This document shows positions 1 to 7,036 of a stretch of DNA of 64,000 bases, in pieces. This stretch comes from an uncultured Oscillospiraceae bacterium (GTDB lineage: Bacteria > Bacillota > Clostridia > Oscillospirales > Acutalibacteraceae). The DNA is taken from the NCBI GenBank assembly GCA_900543795.1, contig UQSH01000004.1, positions 1-64,000 of the forward strand. Reading direction: 5' to 3'. The translations under genes and the position numbers were made by a program. Each line of letters begins with the position of its first letter. The stretch's first letter is position 1. The notes under the pieces are model-generated. The model was not told where the DNA came from. It was given only the letters and a program-made list of their open reading frames with translations, and made no database searches.

Positions 1-267
1 ATCGGAGATTCCGTTTCAAAGGCAGAAAAGGAACGCAGAGCCTCAATAATGATTGAAGAAACCGAAAAAATCAGGAAGAAATATATGGAAAGCCTTATCG
101 GTCAAAGCGTTTGCGTTTTGTTTGAAAACGAAATAGAAAGCGGAATTTTCCAGGGCTATACCAAAAACTATATTCCCGTTAGAATTAAATCAAATAAAAA
201 TATAATCGGCGAAGAAATAAGTTGCACCGTTGAAGCGGTTAAAGACGATATTTGCTTTGCTAATTAA
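1..267 (+). CDS. mtaB: tRNA t6A37 methylthiotransferase MtaB, C-terminal fragment
   Basis: The reading frame is open from the first base of the window, so this is the 3' end of a gene that starts upstream. The 88 visible residues begin with a Lys/Glu/Arg-rich helix (KAEKERRASIM) and continue into a TRAM-type beta domain (GYTKNYIPVRI), the usual end of radical-SAM methylthiotransferases. MtaB adds a methylthio group to N6-threonylcarbamoyladenosine at tRNA position 37. The radical-SAM core and its cysteines lie outside the window, so the subfamily (MtaB rather than MiaB or RimO) is inferred from the TRAM sequence only. Its last 8 bases overlap the 3' end of the convergent lipoprotein gene. Confidence 0.75.
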   Translation: MGDSVSKAEKERRASIMIEETEKIRKKYMESLIGQSVCVLFENEIESGIFQGYTKNYIPVRIKSNKNIIGEEISCTVEAVKDDICFAN

Positions 268-1459
268 GATTTTTAATTCCCTCAACCTCTTTTATAACGG
301 CTTCATTTTCATTATCAAGCAGATAGCTTAAAGAATATATATAATAGCCCTTAACAGTACTCATTTGATTAAGATAAACAATTTGTCTAGAAATTATATT
401 GCTGTTATCCTTAAATTCATTTATTGCATAGTCCTGATCTACTGAGGCAAATTCGTCCTCTCTTCCTGCTTTGTAAAGCGGCAGACCGACAAACAGCTTA
501 GCGCTTGTTGCTCTTGAACACCATTCCTTAACGGTTCTTGTAAACGGCTGAACCTCATTATAAAATCCAAAATAAATTTGCGGGCAAATATAATCAACAT
601 ATCCCTCCTCGGCAGACCATTTTTCAACATCTGCATACAGATTATTATAATTTGTTGAAACCCTTGACTGCGGACTTATTCCGAACTGAACATTCGGATT
701 TGTTTCCTTTATTGCGGAATAAACAGAGCTAACCATATTTGAAACATTGTCACGCCGCCAATCGTCAAGAGAAAGCTCTCCGCCCGAAGAGGTATATTCG
801 GAATACTCCTTTTCATCTATCTCCTCTTTAACGGTTGGATAAAAGTAATCGTCAAAATGAATGGCGTCAACATCATAATTATTGACTATTTCCTTAACTC
901 CGTTTACAATCAGCTCGTTAACCTCGCTTGAAGCAGGATTGAAATATATTTTTTCGTCAATATATACATTAGATTTTGTTTCTTCATTTTTAACCCATTT
1001 TTTTGCGTAATTGTTATCGCTCAATTCGTTTATATCATTGCTTTGAGACACTCTATACGGGTTTATCCACGCTTCTATTCTTAAACCTATATTGTGGGCA
1101 CAGCTTACCATTGTTTCTAACGGATCATATTTAAGCTCCGATCCCTGAACACCAAAGCAATATTTAGATACCGGAAAATAATCGGATTTATAAAAAGCGT
1201 CGGCACAGGGGCGTACCTGAACGGTAACGGTATTAAGACCGATAGCTTTAACCTTTTTAAACACCGACGATATATCCTTTTCAAAATCCTTTTGAGTATC
1301 GTTTTCGGATGTGTAGCCTTCAAGCTCAAAATAGGTTATCCAAACAGATTTAACATAATCATCACTTTCATTTACTGCGTTACTTTCCTCATTAACGGAT
1401 GCAGAGCATCCCGTAAGCAATAATGCAAAGGTTAAAATCAGAATAATTATTCTTTTCAT
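260..1459 (-). CDS. Glycoside-hydrolase-like family 10 (DUF187) lipoprotein
   Basis: Predicted lipoprotein of 399 residues. The N-terminus has a short basic stretch, a hydrophobic core and a lipobox (LLLTGCS), so Cys is the likely lipidated residue at the outer face of the membrane. The body is a GHL10 TIM barrel: SVWITYFELEG, the TVQVRPCADAFY segment, EAWINPYRVS, and DAIHFDDYFYP, a conserved acidic motif of the family. Related proteins are thought to act on cell-wall or other glycans, but the substrate is not established. I start at the ATG at 1459, because the GTG nine bases upstream sits too close to the GAGGG ribosome-binding site. The GAGGG to ATG spacing is then long, about 12 bases. 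It is convergent with mtaB with no terminator between them. Confidence 0.85.
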   Translation of the reverse strand: MKRIIILILTFALLLTGCSASVNEESNAVNESDDYVKSVWITYFELEGYTSENDTQKDFEKDISSVFKKVKAIGLNTVTVQVRPCADAFYKSDYFPVSKYCFGVQGSELKYDPLETMVSCAHNIGLRIEAWINPYRVSQSNDINELSDNNYAKKWVKNEETKSNVYIDEKIYFNPASSEVNELIVNGVKEIVNNYDVDAIHFDDYFYPTVKEEIDEKEYSEYTSSGGELSLDDWRRDNVSNMVSSVYSAIKETNPNVQFGISPQSRVSTNYNNLYADVEKWSAEEGYVDYICPQIYFGFYNEVQPFTRTVKEWCSRATSAKLFVGLPLYKAGREDEFASVDQDYAINEFKDNSNIISRQIVYLNQMSTVKGYYIYSLSYLLDNENEAVIKEVEGIKNLN

Positions 1460-1545
1460 ACTTGACACTTTCCCTCAAAATTGTAAAATATAATTAATAA
1501 TTCATGGCAGTTTTAAATGAGCTGCGGAAAGGCACTGTTATCATT

Positions 1546-1848
1546 ATGGAATACAGATTGGGAAATTCTTTAAGGATTAAAGACAGAGGAAAAACTCGGA
1601 AAATTGAATGTCCGAGCTGCAAGGCAAAAACCGAATTCGGCATTTTTACAAATATGGACACCCGCTTAACCGCCAAATATCCTCTGCTTGATGTTAAAAC
1701 GGTATATTTTCTTATTTGTCCTAAATGCGCCGGTGTTTTCACGGTTGACGAAGCGAAGGGAGATTCCTTTATGAAGGGAGAATCCTGTGCAATAGGCAAT
1801 TACGATTTGAAGCCGCTTGAAGCATTTAAGAAAAATGAAGATAAGTGA
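1546..1848 (+). CDS. Small zinc-ribbon protein
   Basis: About 100 residues with two CxxC pairs (CPSC near residues 22-25 and CPKC near 58-61), which together can bind one zinc. No membrane segment or signal peptide is visible. I do not recognise a specific family and assign no function. The ATG at 1546 is preferred over an in-frame ATG at 1504, because GGAAAGG lies upstream of 1546 while nothing suitable precedes 1504. A candidate -10 box TATAAT is at 1489-1494, with TTGACA 21 bases upstream of it, which is too far for a normal promoter. The end overlaps the next gene by 14 bases, which suggests coupled translation. Confidence 0.7.
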   Translation: MEYRLGNSLRIKDRGKTRKIECPSCKAKTEFGIFTNMDTRLTAKYPLLDVKTVYFLICPKCAGVFTVDEAKGDSFMKGESCAIGNYDLKPLEAFKKNEDK

Positions 1849-2110
1849 ATTTCTTTTAATATATTTTTGCGCAGTAAATATATTTGCATCTGTAATAGCA
1901 TGCTTGGATAAGCTATTTGCCAAAAAAGGAATGCGCAGAATTTCCGAGGATTTTTTAATGACAACAGGCTTTGTTGGCGGAGCCTTGCTTGAATTCCTAA
2001 CCATGAAAATAATTCGCCACAAAACAAGACATAAAAAATTTATGATAGGCCTGCCTGTTATGATTTTCGCTCAGGCGTTTTTAGTGATACTTGTCTTATT
2101 TTTGAATTAA
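1835..2110 (+). CDS. DUF1294 family small membrane protein
   Basis: A 91-residue membrane protein. It matches the DUF1294 pattern: an N-terminal hydrophobic helix, then DKLFAKKGMRRISE, a second hydrophobic stretch, then IRHKTRHKKFMIGLP and a final hydrophobic helix ending at the C-terminus. The function of the family is unknown. I start at the ATG at 1835 inside the end of the zinc-ribbon gene; a TTG six codons earlier is possible but has no better ribosome-binding site. A strong hairpin terminator follows immediately, so the two small plus-strand genes probably form one transcript. Confidence 0.8.
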   Translation: MKISEFLLIYFCAVNIFASVIACLDKLFAKKGMRRISEDFLMTTGFVGGALLEFLTMKIIRHKTRHKKFMIGLPVMIFAQAFLVILVLFLN

Positions 2111-2113
2111 ACC

Positions 2114-2139
2114 AAGAGGAGCATAGGCTCCTCTTTTTT
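2114..2139 (+). terminator. Intrinsic terminator after the DUF1294 gene
   Basis: A perfect 9-bp stem (AAGAGGAGC at 2114-2122 with GCTCCTCTT at 2127-2135) around a 4-base loop, followed by a T run on the plus strand. It serves the plus-strand pair. On the minus strand the T run is poor, so it is a weaker stop for the spoIVA transcript that ends two bases away. Confidence 0.85.
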
Positions 2140-2140
2140 A

Positions 2141-3610
2141 TTACAGAATTATGCAGATAAGACCGCTGCAGCCCTCGTTTATAACCTTTTCAATAGTTTC
2201 TCTGAATTTGTTGCGTGCATCATCGGGCATTCTTTCAAGCTTGCCTCTTAATCCTTCGTTTACGAGCTCATTAAGCGATTTTCCGAAAATGTCTGTTTTC
2301 CATATCTCATTCGGATTTTCTTCGAATTCCCTGAGCAAATACATAACAAGCTCCTGCGACTGACTTTCGCTTCCGACTATCGGGGCTACCTCCGTGTAAG
2401 TATTACACTTAATTAAATGAATTGACGGCGCCTGCGCCTTGAGCTTAACTCCGTATCTGCCTCCCTGCTTCATTATTTCAGGCTCCTCAAGAGTAAGCTC
2501 CTCAATATCAGGCATAACTATTCCGTAGCCCGTTCTTTCCACCTCTGAAAGAGCGTTAGAGAATTTATTGAATTTTCTCTCCTTTTCGCAAAGACTGCAA
2601 ACAAGGCTCAAAAGCTCCTTTTCATCGTTTATCTTATGTCCGCATTTTTGCGACAGAACCGAATAATAGTATTCGTTATTTATTGAAGCCTTAACGGCAA
2701 TTTTTCCGTTTGATAAATCACAATCGGTAATATCTATACTGTCTATATCCTTATAATCCGAAAGCTGCCGTGCAAAATCCTTAACGCTTCTAATTGTTGT
2801 TATATCTCTGCTTATTTCCTTAACATAATTAAACATTTCTGTTTTAAAGCTATCGTCTTCATCAAGTCCCTTGATCCAACTCGGAAGATTAAGCGTAATA
2901 CATTTAGCTGGAAATTCATATAAAACCTTTTCAAGAATAAAATTGATTTCATCCCTGTCAAGCTCAAGGCAGTTAATAGGAATAACGGGAACATTATATT
3001 TTTGCGTTAACATCTCTGCAAGTGAAATTGCCTGTGCTGATGACGGATCAACAGTGTTTAATGCAACAACAAACGGCTTATTAATTTCCTTTAATTCGTT
3101 TATAACTCTCTCCTCAGCCTCCTCATATTCATCACGCGGAATTGTGCTTATAGAGCCGTCTGTTGTAACAACCAAGCCTATTGTTGAATGTTCCTTAATA
3201 ACCTTTTGCGTTCCTATTTCAGCCGCCATATTAAACGGTATTTCCTCATCAAACCAAGGAGTTCTAACCATTCTCGGCTGATCCTCCTCTATATAGCCGA
3301 CTGAGCTTGGAACAATATAGCCAACGCAATCAATAAGACGCACCTTAAAGCGAAGATTATCCTCCATATTAAGCTCAATTGCTTCCTCGGGAATAAATTT
3401 CGGCTCTGTTGTCATTATCGTTTTTCCCGCCGCACTTTGCGGAAGTTCATCTCTTGCCCGTTCCTTTTGAAATTCTCCGTCTATGCTCGGAATAACAAGA
3501 GCGTCCATAAACCTTTTTATAAATGTTGATTTGCCTGTTCTGACAGGACCAACAACTCCGATATAAATATCGCCCTGTGTTCTTGATGATATATCATTAT
3601 AAATACTCAT
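2141..3610 (-). CDS. spoIVA: Stage IV sporulation protein A, coat morphogenetic ATPase
   Basis: SpoIVA is the ATPase that polymerises on the forespore outer surface and forms the basement layer of the spore coat. This copy has 489 residues, close to the family's usual length. Near the N-terminus is the hallmark block TQGDIYIGVVGPVRTGKST with the Walker A at about residues 21-29. The middle contains VVTTDGSIS and the VALNTVDP guanine-like motif of its TRAFAC-type fold, and the end keeps the short hydrophobic CSGLICIIL tail that in the family mediates membrane targeting. The ATG at 3610 is chosen for its GAGG eight bases upstream; a TTG at 3616 lies between them. It follows the sipL-type gene by 10 bases, so the two are probably co-transcribed in the mother cell. 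Confidence 0.97.
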   Translation of the reverse strand: MSIYNDISSRTQGDIYIGVVGPVRTGKSTFIKRFMDALVIPSIDGEFQKERARDELPQSAAGKTIMTTEPKFIPEEAIELNMEDNLRFKVRLIDCVGYIVPSSVGYIEEDQPRMVRTPWFDEEIPFNMAAEIGTQKVIKEHSTIGLVVTTDGSISTIPRDEYEEAEERVINELKEINKPFVVALNTVDPSSAQAISLAEMLTQKYNVPVIPINCLELDRDEINFILEKVLYEFPAKCITLNLPSWIKGLDEDDSFKTEMFNYVKEISRDITTIRSVKDFARQLSDYKDIDSIDITDCDLSNGKIAVKASINNEYYYSVLSQKCGHKINDEKELLSLVCSLCEKERKFNKFSNALSEVERTGYGIVMPDIEELTLEEPEIMKQGGRYGVKLKAQAPSIHLIKCNTYTEVAPIVGSESQSQELVMYLLREFEENPNEIWKTDIFGKSLNELVNEGLRGKLERMPDDARNKFRETIEKVINEGCSGLICIIL

Positions 3611-3620
3611 ATTCAAAACC

Positions 3621-5075
3621 TCACATTCCCGGAATCAGCAAAACACGCTTTGTGTCTAAAACATCTGAATCTAATTCGTTTTCACGCTTGATCAACTCAA
3701 CGGAGGTTCTAAATGCTTTTGCTATATCCCAAAGTTTTTCATTTTTATCGGCAAAATACACCGCAAGTGCCGGAGATTCAAAGGTTTTATCGCTGTTAAT
3801 TTTTACATCTGAAACTATTTTGTATTTCTTTGAAATGTATGAAAGTGCAGAATAATTAATATTTATCCTAACGCTTATTGATTTTTCGGATTTAATAACA
3901 TAATCAAACGAGCCGATAAATGCCTGAATAACTGCAAAGGAGCCGATATCAAGCTTTTTTCTGTCTGTTATAAATCGAAGCTCACCGTTTTCGTCAATAA
4001 CAAACGCATTCATTTCAAGCACTCCTTCATCAACAACCAAAACAGACAAATCAAGTATCTGCTTAATGCTTAAAGACTCTGTTTCAAACAAAACGCTTTG
4101 AGAAAGAGACTCCTTTTCAATTGAATAATCAGACATTAATTCAACAGCTTGATAATCGTTTGAAACATCATTGATAACCGAATATGAATCAGAAGAAAGC
4201 AGCTCTGTTCGTTTTCGGAATGCGGAGCAATTAACATTTATATCTCCTATTAGCTCTATAATTTTTAATTCATTATTCTTATCTGCCTTGGCCTTTGAAA
4301 AGAGATTGCCTGTTGTTATATCAACAAAGGCTAAATCCCCCTCCTGAACGCCGGGTAAATCAATAATTGTGCTTACCTGTGTTGATTTTTCACACCTTTT
4401 AATTAATTCCTTTTCTGTGTCTGTTGTGTATAATACAGAAAAAGAAACATTGGATTTAACAAGAAGCTTATCTGAAACTATCTTAATATCCTCACACGAG
4501 GAGCTTAAAAACACATTAATTATTTTTTTTACACAATCTGCTTCATCAATAGCGATTTCCTCGCTGAATTCCGATTTTGTATATTGAGAGCCGAGCTTTG
4601 AAATAAATGAAACCTCTTCCCTGTTTATAAGAATATTTTTCTCCTCCTTGAGCATTGAAGAGCAAAAATCGGAATACGCCTTAATTTTTAAAACAAATGA
4701 ATTATGAATATCAACACGCCTTTGATTAATAACACGGCAGTTATTATACTTGTTGCAAACATATATATCGGCGCAAATATCCTCATAATTTCCGTCTATA
4801 TTAATGCTTTTTTCAAAATCCTCTTCAAATTCGGCTGTTGAAATACAGCCGGTTGCTTCGCTGATATATGTAAGAAAAATTTTTGCCTTGCCGTAAACTG
4901 TTAAAACAGAATTTTTATAAACATAATTAATAATAAAATTATTGATATTGCATCTGATTATTTTAAGCAAATCATCGTTGTACGACATTAAGTTTTCCTG
5001 ATAATCAAGGTCTGCATCAATACATTTTGAAAAAATACAGCACTTTTCCCTAAGCTCGATTTTATTATTTTCCAT
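3621..5075 (-). CDS. sipL: SipL-type spore coat protein (DUF3794 repeats plus LysM)
   Basis: A 484-residue protein with no signal peptide. It shows two or three degenerate DUF3794-type beta modules (about residues 35-105, 190-260 and 335-410) and a C-terminal LysM domain (about 438-484, AVYFADKNEKLWDIAKAF through VLLIPGM). This is the architecture of Clostridioides difficile SipL, a coat morphogenetic protein that binds SpoIVA through its LysM domain. Placement directly upstream of spoIVA, in the same orientation, supports the assignment. The repeats are divergent, so the name rests on architecture plus context. The start is preceded by GGAAAGG with a long spacer of about 12 bases. A sigma-E-like promoter lies about 100 bases upstream. 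Confidence 0.85.
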   Translation of the reverse strand: MENNKIELREKCCIFSKCIDADLDYQENLMSYNDDLLKIIRCNINNFIINYVYKNSVLTVYGKAKIFLTYISEATGCISTAEFEEDFEKSINIDGNYEDICADIYVCNKYNNCRVINQRRVDIHNSFVLKIKAYSDFCSSMLKEEKNILINREEVSFISKLGSQYTKSEFSEEIAIDEADCVKKIINVFLSSSCEDIKIVSDKLLVKSNVSFSVLYTTDTEKELIKRCEKSTQVSTIIDLPGVQEGDLAFVDITTGNLFSKAKADKNNELKIIELIGDINVNCSAFRKRTELLSSDSYSVINDVSNDYQAVELMSDYSIEKESLSQSVLFETESLSIKQILDLSVLVVDEGVLEMNAFVIDENGELRFITDRKKLDIGSFAVIQAFIGSFDYVIKSEKSISVRININYSALSYISKKYKIVSDVKINSDKTFESPALAVYFADKNEKLWDIAKAFRTSVELIKRENELDSDVLDTKRVLLIPGM

Positions 5076-5172
5076 AAATTCACATTGCCTTTCCGCTGCA
5101 AAAAATTATTATCTAAACGGGTCTTGCAGCAATTTTCCCGTTTGCAGATTTTTCTGCACTCCTTTACTGATA

Positions 5173-5202
5173 ATTATTATGCGGGAAAGACAAACAATAT
5201 AA
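5173..5202 (-). promoter_or_regulatory. Candidate sigma-E promoter for sipL-spoIVA
   Basis: On the minus strand there is TTATATT (5202-5196), a 14-base spacer, then CATAATAAT (5181-5173). This resembles the sigma-E consensus of an ATATT-like -35 and a CATA-type -10 spaced by 14-15 bases. The -10 matches well only in its CATA core. No good sigma-A pair is seen in the same gap. Mother-cell sigma-E control is what is known for spoIVA and sipL in other spore formers. Confidence 0.5.
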
Positions 5203-5204
5203 CA

Positions 5205-5232
5205 AAAAACGCTCCCGTACAGGAGCGTTTTT
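5205..5232 (-). terminator. Terminator of the yicC-to-spoVM operon
   Basis: A perfect 11-bp stem (AAAAACGCTCC at 5205-5215 with GGAGCGTTTTT at 5222-5232) with a 6-base loop. Read leftwards on the minus strand it ends in a T-rich tract. It lies four bases after the spoVM stop codon and closes the long operon. The sipL promoter begins only three bases beyond it. Confidence 0.9.
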
Positions 5233-5235
5233 ATG

Positions 5236-5319
5236 TTAATTATAAACTTTTTTTATTTTGAAAATCATTCTTATAAAGGGGGCTACAAATTTGGGCGGAT
5301 TTAAAACAATAACTTTCAC
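5236..5319 (-). CDS. spoVM: Stage V sporulation protein M, 27-residue amphipathic peptide
   Basis: A 27-codon gene with a GTG start at 5319, preceded by a strong GGAGG seven bases upstream. The peptide reads MKVIVLNPPKF followed by VAPFIRMIFKIKKVYN. It aligns without gaps to Bacillus subtilis SpoVM (26 residues): Met-Lys at 1-2, Pro-Lys-Phe at 9-11 and Arg17 coincide. Pro9 is the residue known to be important in SpoVM for recognising forespore membrane curvature. SpoVM anchors SpoIVA to the forespore outer membrane. The position just downstream of thiN is also where spoVM sits in B. subtilis. The spoIVA operon is only about 160 bases away. Confidence 0.88.
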   Translation of the reverse strand: MKVIVLNPPKFVAPFIRMIFKIKKVYN

Positions 5320-5333
5320 GGCAATTCCTCCAA

Positions 5334-5477
5334 TTACTTAGTACAGCAGATTATTCCGAGAATTATTACTGCAACCGCGAGCACTCTTATAACCCATGTT
5401 GTCGGAAGACATATTGAAATAACACATCCAACTCCGAAAGCAATCCACAAAAAATCTCTGCGGCACATTTTTTTCAT
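5334..5477 (-). CDS. 47-residue two-helix membrane protein
   Basis: A 47-codon gene with an ATG at 5477 and GAGGTG upstream on the minus strand. After a basic N-terminus (MKKMCRRD) come two hydrophobic segments, about residues 9-24 and 28-45, separated by Leu-Pro-Thr-Thr, with a Cys-Cys-Thr-Lys end. It therefore looks like a tiny helical-hairpin membrane protein. I do not recognise the family. It lies 54 bases after thiN and 14 bases before spoVM inside the same operon, which makes a membrane or sporulation role possible but unproven. The good ribosome-binding site and in-operon spacing are the main support that it is a real gene. Confidence 0.75.
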   Translation of the reverse strand: MKKMCRRDFLWIAFGVGCVISICLPTTWVIRVLAVAVIILGIICCTK

Positions 5478-5531
5478 AGCAATAACACCTCGATTTAAGT
5501 TGCAACCTGTTATATACTATGATGATTACCG

Positions 5532-6164
5532 TTAATCGTTACTCAAAAATAAAAGAATTGTTCCTTTTTTAAAGGAAATTTTAACATCGTCGTTTAAAAA
5601 TTCATTACTTTGCCCAAAGGATTGATATGAATAAACAGTTTTATTTTCTGTTTCATATTTTGCACCTTTTATTGTTAAGCCTTCAACGCAATCCGAGAAA
5701 GAAAAAACAGAAAAAAATTTATATTTATCCTTTTTAAGAATAATATCTTTTGAGGATACAAAAACCATATTATTTTCATTTAAAATATAAGCGTATATAT
5801 TGCTTCTGTTGCAATAATCAAGGCAAACAATATTTGAATATGTATGGTCAAGCCTACTGCCTGCGGCACAGAAAATTGCTATTTCATCAAAGCCTCTTTT
5901 GATTGCCTCCTTAATGCAGGAAAAAGTATCCGTGTCGTCCTTTTCACACGGAAGAGCGATAATTTCACAATCCGCAACAGGCTTCGGCGAGGAATCAAAA
6001 TCCCCTATAATAAGATTAACGGGTATCCCTGCATTACGACATGTAACATATCCGCTGTCTGCCGCAATAATAAAGCTGCTTAAATCAACATTTTCTTTTA
6101 AAAAATTATAATTCTCAACGGGTGCCCCCGAAACTATTGTGCATTTCAACGGTTTAATTCCCAT
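5532..6164 (-). CDS. thiN: Thiamine pyrophosphokinase
   Basis: Transfers pyrophosphate from ATP to thiamine to give thiamine pyrophosphate. The 210 residues carry the catalytic-domain motifs IIGDFDSS, CEKDDTDTF and AAGSRLDHTYSN, then a shorter C-terminal beta domain. The ATG at 6164 lies inside the end of rsgA (19-base overlap) and has AAAGGA almost touching it. A TTG at 6149, closer to where family members usually begin, is an alternative. In B. subtilis the order here is rsgA-rpe-thiN; rpe is absent in this window. Confidence 0.92.
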   Translation of the reverse strand: MGIKPLKCTIVSGAPVENYNFLKENVDLSSFIIAADSGYVTCRNAGIPVNLIIGDFDSSPKPVADCEIIALPCEKDDTDTFSCIKEAIKRGFDEIAIFCAAGSRLDHTYSNIVCLDYCNRSNIYAYILNENNMVFVSSKDIILKKDKYKFFSVFSFSDCVEGLTIKGAKYETENKTVYSYQSFGQSNEFLNDDVKISFKKGTILLFLSND

Positions 6165-7030
6165 TCCTTTATATTTTTTGCGTCATTATACATTTGAACA
6201 TAGCTGCTATGACGGCTTTCAGATATTTTTCCATCCTCAACCGCCTTGCAAATTGCACAACCTTTTTCGCCTGTGTGCGTGCAGGAAGAAAAGCGGCATT
6301 GACCGAAATAATCGGAAAATTCTCTGAAGCAATCAAATAAATCGTCCTTAAAAATTATTTCGCATCTTTCAAAATCAAGAGAGGAAAAGCCGGGGGTGTC
6401 TGCAACATAGCCTCCATTCACCTTAAAGAGCTCACAATGCCGTGTTGTGTGCCGTCCTCTGCCAAGCTTTTTGCTTGTTTCTCCCGTTTTAAGAGAAAGC
6501 GCAGAATCAATTGCATTTAAAAGTGAGGATTTACCAACGCCGGTGTTACCTGTAAAAGCGGAAATTTTGCCTTTAAGCATACCCTTAACACTTTCAGAGC
6601 CCTCACCGGTGGTATTGTTGCAGCAAATAACCGTAAGACCGGCTTTTTTATAAATATCGGAATATTCAGTATATGAGCTGCTTAAATCGGTTTTTGTAAA
6701 AACTATAACAGGCTCAATTGATTTATATTCTGCAAGCGCAATCAGCTTGTCAATAATGAGCGGATTTAACGCAGGCTCAACGGTTGACGAAACAATAAAA
6801 AGCTGATCAAGATTTGCAAGCGGAGGTCTAACAAGGGTGTTTCTTCTCGGCAAAATATCTTCAATTCTGTTTTCTGAATTTGAATTAACAGAAATTTCAA
6901 CATCATCGCCAACAAGCGGAGAAATATTTTTATTGCGAAAATTCCCTCTTGCCTTGCACTCATAAACAGCTTCAGCGGCTTCCACATAGTAGAAACCGCC
7001 TATACCTTTAATAATTTTTCCTTTAATCAT
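6146..7030 (-). CDS. rsgA: Ribosome small-subunit GTPase RsgA
   Basis: A circularly permuted GTPase that assists late maturation of the 30S subunit. Of 294 residues, the N-terminal part is an OB-fold. The GTPase motifs then occur in permuted order: FTKTD (G4), GNTGVGKSSLLN (G1) and DTPGFSS (G3). The C-terminus has the zinc-binding cluster with spaced Cys and His (CRFSSCTHTGEKGCAIC). It follows prkC by 6 bases and overlaps thiN. The association of rsgA with prkC and prpC is a conserved Firmicute arrangement. Confidence 0.96.
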   Translation of the reverse strand: MIKGKIIKGIGGFYYVEAAEAVYECKARGNFRNKNISPLVGDDVEISVNSNSENRIEDILPRRNTLVRPPLANLDQLFIVSSTVEPALNPLIIDKLIALAEYKSIEPVIVFTKTDLSSSYTEYSDIYKKAGLTVICCNNTTGEGSESVKGMLKGKISAFTGNTGVGKSSLLNAIDSALSLKTGETSKKLGRGRHTTRHCELFKVNGGYVADTPGFSSLDFERCEIIFKDDLFDCFREFSDYFGQCRFSSCTHTGEKGCAICKAVEDGKISESRHSSYVQMYNDAKNIKEWELNR

Positions 7031-7036
7031 AAAAGC

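Noticed and set aside
2871..3281. Open frame of 136 codons on the plus strand
   Set aside because: It lies opposite spoIVA, which is unmistakable.
5478..5531. Sigma-E-like promoter (CATAGTATA) between thiN and the 47-codon gene
   Set aside because: No matching -35 element at a proper distance, so I could not support a separate sporulation promoter for spoVM.
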